Shown here one piece after another: positions 27,301 to 39,300 of a stretch of 64,000 nucleotides of DNA (position 1 is the stretch's first letter; every line of letters begins with the position of its first letter). Where the stretch lies: NCBI GenBank assembly GCA_026874595.1, contig CM049307.1:42166362-42230361 (forward strand). The letters run 5' to 3'. The DNA comes from Sipunculus nudus. Lineage: Eukaryota; Annelida; Sipuncula; Golfingiida; Sipunculidae. The notes under the pieces were generated by a model. The model made no database searches. It was not told the origin of the DNA and worked only from the letters and a program-made list of their open reading frames with translations. Made by a program: the position numbers and the translations under genes.

Positions 27301-30300
27301 TAACCATGGGAACACTGAATAATCATGATCTTTTTTTATTTTTACTTTTTCAGGTGAACAGCATATAGAAAAATATATATACTCATTTAACATGTTTCAA
27401 GATCATGCAGTTTTTTTTTTGTTTTATTAAGATTTTAAGTAGCAATTTGTGTGCATGTAAATGACAATTTATATCTTTTATAATTCAGTATTTGATTGTT
27501 CAAGTTTTAGCTTCACTGTTCGGTCCCCCTAAACACCCAAAACACCGGTGTTTTGGGTATCTGTGACGAAACACCACGAAACACCCACTTCACTTCGAAC
27601 CTGAACCAAAAACGTAACACCAATCGATAGATAATCATCTGAAGAATATATCTCTGCAATATTGTTTCATAAATTCATGTCATAAAGATAAAAAACGAGT
27701 GTTTCGTGTCGTGGTCGGTTCACCGGCGCCCACGGCAGCCGTTTATGCCAGCTATGAACCTGCCCCCTAGTGGCGCAAGTCGCAATCAAGCAGCGCACTT
27801 GTCAATTGTACAAAACACTATTGCTTTCTTTAATTTTACAGAAAAGTGGCACAAATTCTGTATAAACATATCCAACAGATGATGATTTATTAAATGATAC
27901 AAGTGTTTTGCTTCAAATTTGAATTTAAAAGGGTGTTTCATGGTGTTTCGTCACACGTACCCAAAACACCGGTGTTTTGGGTGTTTAGGCAGACCCTCAC
28001 TGTTTCCAGTTTCATCAGATTTCTTTTGCTTTAAAATGTAGTTCAAGAAGACATTATCAACAGAATGGAAGACTTGATTATAGTGAGACTGAATATATGA
28101 CACTTTGGACCTTGCTTGTTATGTGCAGTGTTTTATTGCAGGGTTTAATGTACAGCAACATGGTTTTGAATATGAGTCAAGTTGTTTGTGTTGGTCACCT
28201 TTGTCAGTGGCTTAGAGTCAACAAACAAAGATGTGCTTCAGTCTTGGACTTTGTACCATATTACTTACATGATTTATATACATATCAAAGGCACAACCAG
28301 GTAGATCCTCCACTGCCAACAGCGATAAACCCAATGGGTCATGGCTGCCATGCATACTGGGATGACAAGTTTAAGACTGTCGTTTTCTTTAATGCACACA
28401 CAGATTCAGGCATATCCTATCATGGATTTTTCAGCTGGTCAAATAAATTATGGATGATCAGAAAATGTTGATGATTGAAAAACTTTATATTTTATACCAT
28501 GAAAACAGTTATGAACTAAAATTTATTATTGAAGTACATGTAAAATATATGTTGATACATATTATATGTGTCAGCTAATTCACTTTCAAGTTCTACATAT
28601 AATTTCTTAAGGAAAAGGTATTTTTGCAATTGATTTATATTTTGTCTTTAACACACCATGTCTTATTTATGGTTTCAAAGGGAAGTTTACTATGGAAGGT
28701 GATATTTCTGATAATTATAAAATAACCTGTTTTTGAGCTGAAGAGGTTTGAATTTAATTCATACGTCTTTCACTGTGTCTGTCAGGTAGTGGTTGAATTT
28801 TAAATCACTCACAACATTTGGTTGAAAACCCAGGCACTTTCCCTGTCTGGTGTGCCAGTGTAATGAAGTGGCTGCCATTCTTAAGTAATTGGTCATGCCA
28901 AGTGTAAGGCGTCTGTATACAGGTGACACAAAAGCCTGGCTAGGAAGTGTACTGCTAAGTCACAGGGGTAAACATGCAGCTATTCTGAATATCAAAGTGT
29001 TGCACCAAGAACAAACACCCTGGATCGCTGGCCAGGCAGACCCCCACTACAGGTGATGGTGTCAGGCCCCTTGACATAGATAGGCACTGACCCCTGCATG
29101 GTACATTTTTGACCTCTCCTGGTAGTATTGTCACCAAGGCACACAGTACCCAAGGAGCATTTAATTACTCCAATTCATCTGAATCATTCCATGATGTCAG
29201 ATCAGGTGGTTCCTTTATTTGTGCATTTGCAATTATACTGCTGATTCAACTACTGAGTGACTGCTGAATAGCTCCATGAACAGTGTTATTTTTACTGAAA
29301 AGAAGAAACTATTTCTGCTTCCCATCAATGGATGAATTACAAGAGTACCAATATGAATTATGCAAAATGCAGCAAATGTTTAAGTTTGATTTAAGGTTCC
29401 ATTAGACTTACAATGCTGTATTTTGCTTCCCTCATGAAACTTAATGCCTCATATACAGTGCCATCTGTTGACCAAGAGGGAAACTAGGCAGCCCACCCGG
29501 TCCATCCTGATGTGACAAGACTTTACTTCTGATCTTGAAGGACAATATGAATTATAAAGATAAATGCAGTTTACAATGTAAGACCAATGATGCAAAATCT
29601 CAAATACCTTGAATAATTATTTTAGGTCAGATTATTTGGTGATAAATATTTTAGTATGATATCAGTCTTTATAATTTATATCTACACTGATGCCCTACTG
29701 GTAGACTGGTCTCTACACAGTTTTACCTTGATAGTGAGATGGGTGCCAGGCTATATCACCTAGGGATGTTGACAATGCATTGACCTTTTAGGCTGAACAG
29801 TATTGCTAAGACCAGAACTGTCAGACAGCAGTACTGTATTGAATTTTTCCGACTGTTTGATTGTCAGCAGGGCACCGAGCTGAATTGATTTCTGCATGGC
29901 TAAAGTGCCTGTGCTAATAGTCTTTGCTTATTTGCACACATTAGGCACAGCTGTTTTTATCTCTTGCAAGCTTAGGTAAAAATTTCAATTTAGCTAGGTA
30001 ATAACAGAAATGTGACCATGAATGCTTGCAACCCTAAATGTTTGACACAACTCTTTTAAGTAGTAAGTATCATGGTAATGCCTTGTCCCACGCTTTTTCC
30101 CTCCATTACATGGGCATTCAAGAGGACTGATAGCCAAAAAGTGGATGAGGCTGGCTTTCAAGGAAAGGAAGGAGAGCAGCTCCTACAAAATCTAGTAATT
30201 TTTTTTTTTTATATGAAAGTTGGCCATGAAATGCGAGGATCAGCTTTACCTGTGACATACCACAGCTCATATCCTCATGAAGATAAAGACGTACATAAGC

Positions 30301-33300
30301 TTCATCATCCCGTTACAAATCACAGGCTAAATCCTCACCAAGATTATGAAAGGGCAGAAGTCTCATCCGTCCTGGACATAGCACAATCCAAATCCTCCTC
30401 AAGATTATAACAGAAGCCTCAAAATTATGAAAGGGCAAACCTCATCTACCCTGGACATAACACAACCCAAATCCTCACTAGGATTAAGATAGGACAGAAG
30501 TCTCATCCACCCTGGACAACGCAGTCCAAAACCTCGCCAAAATTATGAAAGGATAAAACTCATCTACCCTGGACTAAACACAACCCAAATCCTCACCAGG
30601 ATTAAGATAGGACAGAAGTCTCATCCACCCTGGACAACACAGTCCAAAACCTCACCAAGATTATGAAAGGGCAAACCTCATCTACCCTGGACATAACACA
30701 ACCCAAATCCTCACCAGGATTAAGATAGGACAGAAGTCTCATCCACCCTGTACAACACAGTCCAAAACCTTACCAAGATTATGAAAGGACAAACCTCATC
30801 TACCCTGGACTTAACACAACCCAAATCCTCACCAGGATTAAGATAGGACAGAAGTCTCATCCACCCTGGACAACACAGTCCAAAACCTTACCAAGATTAT
30901 GAAAGGACAAACCTCATCTATCCTGGACTTAACACAACCCAAATCCTCACCAGGATTAAGATAGGACAGAAGTCTCATCCACCCTGGACAACACAGTCCA
31001 AAACCTCACCAAGATTATGAAAGGACAAACCTCATCTACCCTGGACTTAACACAACCCAAATCCTCACCAGGATTTAGATAGGACAGAAGTCTCATCCAC
31101 CCTGGACAACACAGTCCAAAACCTTACCAAGATTATGAAAGGACAAACCTCATCTACCCTGGACTTAACACAACCCAAATCTTCACCAGGATTAAGATAG
31201 GACAGAAGTCTCATCCACCCTGTACAACACAGTCCAAAACCTTACCAAGATTATGAAAGGACAAACCTCATCTACCCTGGACTTAACACAACCCAAATCC
31301 TCACCAGGATTAAGATAGGACAGAAGTCTCATCCACCCTGGACAACACAGTCCAAAACCTCACCAAGATTATGAAAGGACAAACCTCATCTACCCTGGAC
31401 TTAACACAACCCAAATCCTCACCAGGATTTAGATAGGACAGAAGTCTCATCCACCCTGGACAACACAGTCCAAAACCTTACCAAGATTATGAAAGGACAG
31501 ACCTCATCTACCCTGGACTTAACACAACCCGAATCCTCACCAGGATTAAGATAGGACAGAAGTCTCATCCACCCTGGACAACACAGTCCAAAACCTCACC
31601 AAGATTATGAAAGGACAAACCTCATCTACCCTGGACTTAACACAACCCAAATCCTCACCAGGATTAAGATAGGACAGAAGTCTCATCCACCCTGTACAAC
31701 ACAGTCCAAAACCTCACCAAGATTAAGAAAGGACAAACCTCATCTACCCTGGACTTAACACAACCCAAATCCTCACCAGGATTAAGATAGGACAGAAGTC
31801 TCATCCTCCCTGGATAGCACAGTCCAAAACCTCACCAAGATTATGAAAGGACAAACCTCATCTACCCTGGACTTAACACAACCCAAATCCTCACCAGGAT
31901 TAAGATGGGACAGAAGTCTCATCCACCCTGGACAACACAGTCCAAAACCTCACCAAGATTATGAAAGGACAAACCTCATCTACCCTGGACTTAACACAAC
32001 CCAAACCCCCACCAGGATTAAGATAGGACAGAAGTCTCATCCACCCTGGACAACACAGTCCAAAACCTCACCAAGATTATGAAAGGACAAACCTCATCTA
32101 CCCTGGACTTAACACAACCCAAATCCTAACCAGGATTAAGATAGGACAGAAGTCTCATCCACCCTGGACAACACAGTCCAAAACCTCACCAAGATTATGA
32201 AAGGACAAACCTCATCTACCCTGGACTTAACACAACCCAAATCCTCACCAGGATTTAGATAGGACAGAAGTCTCATCCACCCTGGACAACACAGTCCAAA
32301 ACCTCACCAAAATTATGAAAGGACAAACCTCATCTACCCTGGACTTAACACAACCCAAATCCTCACCAGGATTAAGATAGGACAGAAGTCTCATCCACCC
32401 TGTACAACACAGTCCAAAACCTCACCAAGATTAAGAAAGGACAAACCTCATCTACCCTGGACTTAACACAACCCAAATCCTCACCAGGATTAAGATAGGA
32501 CAGAAGTCTCATCCTCCCTGGATAGCACAGTCCAAAACCTCACCAAGATTATGAAAGGACAAACCTCATCTACCCTGGACTTAACACAACCCAAATCCTC
32601 ACCAGGATTAAGATGGGACAGAAGTCTCATCCACCCTGGACAACACAGTCCAAAACCTCACCAAGATTATGAAAGGACAAACCTCATCTACCCTGGACTT
32701 AACACAACCCAAACCCCCACCAGGATTAAGATAGGACAGAAGTCTCATCCACCCTGGACAACACAGTCCAAAACCTCACCAAGATTATGAAAGGACAAAC
32801 CTCATCTACCCTGGACTTAACACAACCCAAATCCTAACCAGGATTAAGATAGGACAGAAGTCTCATCCACCCTGGACAACACAGTCCAAAACCTCACCAA
32901 GATTATGAAAGGACAAACCTCATCTACCCTGGACTTAACACAACCCAAATCCTCACCAGGATTAAGATAGGACAGAAGCCTCATCCACCCTGTACATAGC
33001 ACAGTCCAAAACCTCACCAAAATTATGAAAGGACAAACATCATCTACCCTGGTCACAACCTAAATCTTCATTCAGATTTATGAAAGGTCAGAACACTTAT
33101 CTACCTGTGACATAGCACAACCCTTATCTTCATCCAGATTATGAAGTGACAGAAACCATATCTACTCCAGGACAAAGCTGCACCAATTGGTATAAGAAAA
33201 GTAAAATTAAGAAAATGTCGTAGTTGACAAAAACACAGTGAAAAATACAAAGCCATTTTTATGCTTTGCAAGTAGCAATGAAAAGTTTTATTAATGTACA

Positions 33301-36300
33301 AGCTGTATATTAATGACATGGAGTTTGCCTTGAGATACAGTCAGGAGCTTGAGGAGGGTTTGGGTCAGCCTAAATGTTGATTTGAGTAGACAGGAACTTC
33401 TTGTCTTTACCATGAGTTGAAAGCCAACCTAAATTCCCATCAGGGTTAGGTTTGGACCAATCTGTGAGTGGACCAGATCAGAATCCTAGTTGGGTCCAGG
33501 TCCAGTAAATTCTTGTGTAGAGGTTTCCTTCATGCCCAGCAGGGAGAAGAGAGCCATGGTCATCTGGTTGCCATGGTTACAGCTGTTGGCTGCCACTTGC
33601 ATCTAGTTGATCAATGCCACGGTATATTTACTGGCTTCAGATCTTTGTCCATATTGATATCAATACACAAGTTGCATTTGAAATCTATTAATAGACCACA
33701 ACTCTGCCTTTTTCAAAACCTTTGTCCAATAATGGACTTGCCAGACTAATTAGTGGCATAATTGGTTATACAGTTGAACATCTCTAGTGAACATGTGTGG
33801 TCATACCTGCAAATACTGAAAAGGATTTAATAATCTTTGGTTGGCATATATCATGACAACACAAGGTGGATCTGTAGGACATATAGTGGCAGCTTGTACA
33901 ACTATTTCTTTTAAAGAACATTTGATTTTTCTTAATTTTCTTATGGTGCCTTTGTCCTCTTTCTTTATGAATATGTTTGTCCATTTATGGATATTCATAA
34001 GTCACTGGAGGAATATGACCATGATGTCAGCAAGCTGACGATGATCGTTGACGGCAGCCCAACGGCTGTATTCAGGTTAGGTGAGCAATCTGAAAGGCAG
34101 CAACAAATAGTTGCTATGTTTTATGGCTGACAGCTAAATATTGCAGGTCCATATGTTACTGTGAGTGGGTTCTAATTACATTAATGGCACAGGAGAAACC
34201 AGAGCGGAAATCCAGCCCTGACAAATAAGACTTGCAGATAGATCAATAATTCCTGGACAGCACTGGCAGCAAGCTATAGAGTCAATCCCTCTAACTCGCT
34301 ATAATTAAATTGTACACTCTGTTGAGCTGATTGGGCAGTGGGCAAGGCTGCAGCAATGACCAACAGGGTCACCGTCCAGAGGTAGTGCATTTGTCATTAC
34401 TCCATTGGCCTTTATCTATCAGAATCTTGAAATGTCATTGAGATAAAACTATGACTGCATCACCCACACCTAAACCTAAAAAGTTCTGGTGAAAAGCAGT
34501 TCCACGCAAATGTGCTATTTCTTAGAGGCCGTTTTAAATGAGTTCTTTGGTGTTAGGTGACGCTGTGTGATTACTTCACCCGGAATGGGATTTATTTCCA
34601 GCCGTACTGACGTCATTCGATCCTCAATCATTATTGGCTGGCCTTGGGAGCTCAAGTTGCTTCACATCATTATGCCTATGATTGCATCATTATCATCATC
34701 TTGCCAAATGATCTCTTGCTTTACTTGATCAGATCTTACAGGCTTGGGCTGTACTGAATGGGGTCAGGTAATTTTTGTTTCTGGCTCTACTAATCATAAA
34801 GCTCAGATTATTCAAAATGTCTTTGGTGGATCATCAGTTTCGATAGTGACCATCTTGATAGTTTCGATAGTGATGCATCTACTTGCATCATGGTTCACCA
34901 TGAAAAATGGCAACTAATGAAATCTTTATGCACCAGCACCTTTCTAAAAAAAAAAAAAAAAAAAACCAGTAAATTGTTTCAGGTCATCATTTCAGGATAA
35001 ACACTCCTGCTGAAGATATGTCACACACAATCCCTTCTAATTAATGAGCTACTTGCATATTCATCTTGTTACCTCCATCGACTTAATGATCAGACTTAAA
35101 TGTTACATTTAATAGACTGAGCAGTTGGCAAGTTCTCTTTTTAAAAATATGTTTTGCTGGCAAGTTCTCTTATACAAATAGATTTTGCTGACCTTATTTG
35201 CTAAGCTTCATGGTTCACCATGAAAAACGGCAACTATTGAAATGAAATCTTTCTGCACCAGCACCTTTCTAAAAAAAAAAAAACCCAGTAAATTGTTTCA
35301 GGTCATCATTTCAGGATAAACACTCCTGCTGAAGATATGTCACACACAATCCCTTCTAATTAATGAGCTACCTGCATCACATTTGAAAATCCAGTGTGAG
35401 TTATAAAAAATAAACACATACTACTGAAGCACATACATAAGTCAAAATCTGGGACATTCAGAACACTAACACAGTGTACTGTTCCTTCCAGTGTATTGTA
35501 ATCAGTGATGTCATTTAACCTTGAAAATACCAATCAAGGTCATCTGTTCTAATTACTTTTTATTTATGCATCCTGATAAAACTGGTAACTGTCTGCACTG
35601 TTTATTTTAAACAAGACTTCCCTTATCCTGTGCCAACAAATTTTAAATATATCATCAGCCATTAAAACCAGGTATTAATTTGTTGTTAGCCCGGTGATGA
35701 TCCCAGTATAATTTAACTTGTTAATGAAAGAACACATATATCATGTGAAATTCACTTGAAAATTTGAGAAATGAAATACAGGTTGAAAAGATTTCACTAC
35801 TTAGTACTAATTAGTGATCCTTGTCAATTCCATTGGGAGACCAGGTCGTACTTTTAAAGATATGTTTATATAAAAAAAAAGATCATAAAATGTCACCATG
35901 CAAGTGATCATGGTTTACTGGCTATGGAGTATTAATATTAATGATTTCAGGGAATACTACTGGGAAATAGGTGTTTATATACTAAAAAAACTGTCTCAAT
36001 AGTCATACACATGCACACACATGGTGGTTTTGGTGCTGGGTTTTGGGTGACATATGGGGCTCAACTGGTCCCTAAGTGAGAGCAAAGCCAGGGGGGTTCC
36101 TTTGTACATCAAGCTACTGTTGTGAGTGACTGTGAGTGCCTTGCACTACAGGTAGCCCATTGCTGGGATTTGGTCGGGGCCTGTTATAATCTACTGCTTC
36201 GTGCTGGTTTTCCATAATTTGGGCTATTGATTTGCGCAGTGTGCTTGCAGGGGGAGAGGCTGTTGATGGGTATGCACAAAAGAAACAATGATTAACTTCA

Positions 36301-39300
36301 TGTGGCTCTGATCAATTTAGTATCAGTCGTAGAGATGGCAGTGTCAACCCGTATCACTGCTGCATAATCACATTGATTTTTCCCTTGTCGTCTGCAAACA
36401 CAGGGCACCACCCTGGGCCGAGCTTGCTGTGTCTTCAGCACAGCTACCACAGACCCCTCAGGCATTATAATAAGCACTGCAAGATGGCATGTGCTGATTT
36501 TGTAAATTATTAATTCACTACAATTGAACTGTCTCCCTTAGCTGTTGTCTAGGCTAATGTGAAGGTCAGCTAATGGAGTACTTCTTGGAAGCTTAACAAC
36601 TTCAGCCAAGCTGATGTATGAATGTTCATTACATTATTCAACCTGCATCTGTGGTTATTAACAGAGCTTTACCTCTTTTAATATTTTTTTTTTTTCACAT
36701 GATTGACTACAGTCAGACAGTGTGAGCGTACTGAGTTGAGTTTAGATAATTATTTGATTTCCCTGCTCAGTCAGCTTAGTCAGTTTGAGCATGAGTTAGC
36801 ATTTGGAAAGCCCCGTGGTATTTTGCCCCTGGTAAACTATTTGTGATGTATTGACGTCACACTGTTGTAGGCCCACTTTGTTGATAGTTACCACTACACA
36901 TATACTGTGTTGTCTGTATGGAGCTGACACATCTGTTTACAGTCAGGACCACTCAAATAACTTGATACCGACCCCAAAGATGGGACTGGAGGTCACTCCA
37001 GTTTGAGCCTGCACTAAATCACTGGGACCCCCTTTGTTTTCCTACCACAGGCTGCACCTGCACACTTCCAGATAGGTCAAGGGTCATGACAGTCATACAT
37101 ATTCATAGCGTGTGCCCATTACTGACCTAGTTGATAGTGACAGGCATTAGTTGTTGGAGAACAAACATGATTGAGGCCTTTCAGTGTACTGTGACACAGT
37201 GTGCCTGTTGAGAGTTGGTCTGTACAGGATAAACTGGGTGCAACAATGCCACCAGGATCACAAATGCTACACCAAGAAGGCAGTATGCCCAAGCCCAACA
37301 GTGTGTAAGTAGCATTGCTTCATGTCTGGCTATTGTGGCCTTTTGTTGTGTGCAGGTCAGCATGCCCTCAAGTTGTTAACACAGGTCCTGAGTGAGGGGA
37401 TTGTGTGGTCCAAGTGGCCATGATTGTACACTGGCCACAGATTTACTTGGCCTTTCTTTAGGTGCCTCTCAGGGGTATTCTCAGCACTATGAGCGCATAA
37501 ATAACTCATAGCATGTCTAAGTCAATCGGGACTCAGTCACTTATAACAGCCTGTATCCTGTGGTATTTACAGGGGCATAGGGTGTGTTTAAAACCTACTA
37601 GTGGGCTTTTAAATACACATATTGAATACACAGTGATCTTGTTGTGTACTCTAAGACTTATCACTGTGATTGTGTACATGTTGTGTATTTCTTAATCAGC
37701 ACATGTCACAGGGTCTGAGTTGACTGACCTTCTGTGATTCATTGCTGATATCATGACACAGTTTTGAGTCTTAACTTGCAGGGTAATTATGCTGGCTCAG
37801 GTGGAATTGGCCAGTTAGTGATCAGATAAGGCTGTGTTGTGATTCTTCTCTGGGGTAGATGCCCAGTGAGGCCTGAACTGTTACATGGTAGTAGGGGTGG
37901 CTCAAGTAGGCTGTTATATAACACCACAGTTTTGGAGGCCCAGTGGCTCTGGAGGCCACAAGGTGCTACACACAGAGGAGGCAGGCTGAGACTATAGGTC
38001 AGTGTAGATGGCATCATTACTAAGCACATAACCAAGCCAGAAACACTCCCTGAAGTTACATGATAAAACTGTAGAAATTGAACTTAGTTACACATGCACT
38101 CAGAGTCAGTACTAGCAATATTATTACACACATAATAGGAGGGATATTCCAAATCACAAATTTGGATAAGACTGCATCAGATCCTATGCCAAGTCATTAA
38201 GTGTAGTGCATTTATACTCTTTAAATAATGAATGTCAGTGTAACATACTGCAGTCAGTATATATAGCTGCTTTTAAGAAATTTATAAGCCTGCCAAGGCT
38301 CCCTGGTTATCCAAAAATAGGGTTAAAAATGCAAATAAAGGCAAACCCTATTTGAAAGGTCAAAGTGAGAGAAAATACTTTTTCTTTCTCCAGAAAAACC
38401 CCAACATTACAACATTATGTCAACTTCCTGGGTGTGAGAATTCTCAATTATGATAAACCCACAGACATTTAATACAGCCTGACATAGGTTTCTGCTCTCT
38501 TCCAGAACACGCCTTTTTGAATAATCAAAACACTTTCCCATTCACACTTAAGTTCTGATATCACATTTAGTGAAATTGCGTGGGAGTTTTGGTGTGATAT
38601 AGGAGTTATTCCAGTGTGAGCTGATAAGGTAAAGTTTAACCAGTGTACTGCTGAGTTTAACTTAGGCACTCTGTTTATATAAAATTGTTATCCATCGGCC
38701 TGAGTATTGATATTTTGCTGTTAATCTTCATGATTCATACATGGAGGTGGCACCATTCATGGTTATTTTGAGATGTATCATCACCACAGAGATTTCATTT
38801 GTTTAGAATTTTTTCGAGTGTCAGAAGTCGGTACATGTAATACATGTGTGATTTTTTTACGGTTCAGACACAAGTCACTGAGTAAGTGGACAGCGCCACC
38901 TGTAGTCCATGGCCTGAACCTTTTAAGGAAAGTCCAGTGGAACCAGACTGAATTTGAAAGACCAGTTTTATAATGAGGCCACCTGTCTTTGTGAAACCAT
39001 AAGCTATCACCTTGGTTATAACTTACTTGTCTGTTAAGACCACATGTTAGTTTAGACCACATTTTCCTAGTCCCAAAGGTGGACTTACTACACAAATTCC
39101 AATTAGTATAAGTTCAAGGGAGACACAGTTGAAGCCTATAGCATCAGTAAAATAATCAAATTAATCCCTTCAGTGACAATATATATTTTACACTCACTGC
39201 TTCATGTTACATGCAAGTTCTCTTCTCTGATAGTGAGGATTTTATGTGTTTGAGCTCTCAAATAGTGAATATGTAATAACTTGAAACATTTGACTTGGAT

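Larger units (their letters stand above)
27521..27996. mobile_element. 476-bp MITE-like element with about 65-bp terminal inverted repeats, each containing a 24-bp palindrome
   Basis: The left end CGGTCCCCCTAAACACCC and the reverse complement of the right end GGGTCTGCCTAAACACCC agree at 15 of 18 positions. The match continues inward through GTGACGAAACACCA and GAAACACCC for about 65 bp. Each arm contains the perfect palindrome ACCCAAAACACC plus its reverse complement (27535-27558 and 27959-27982). Flanking 8-bp duplications show insertion. There is no coding capacity, so it is non-autonomous. An 8-bp duplication fits hAT, P or Merlin families; the termini do not resemble a typical hAT CAGGG end, so the class is open. 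Confidence 0.85.

Noticed and set aside
28097-28471. 124-codon plus-strand frame next to the MITE-like element
   Set aside because: It has no recognisable motif, no matching splice context and ordinary intronic base composition. It is outside the TIRs, so it is not a transposase of that element.
31843-32790. Two identical 79-codon frames in the satellite
   Set aside because: They are the same satellite unit copied 708 bp apart. Most other copies are closed by stop codons.
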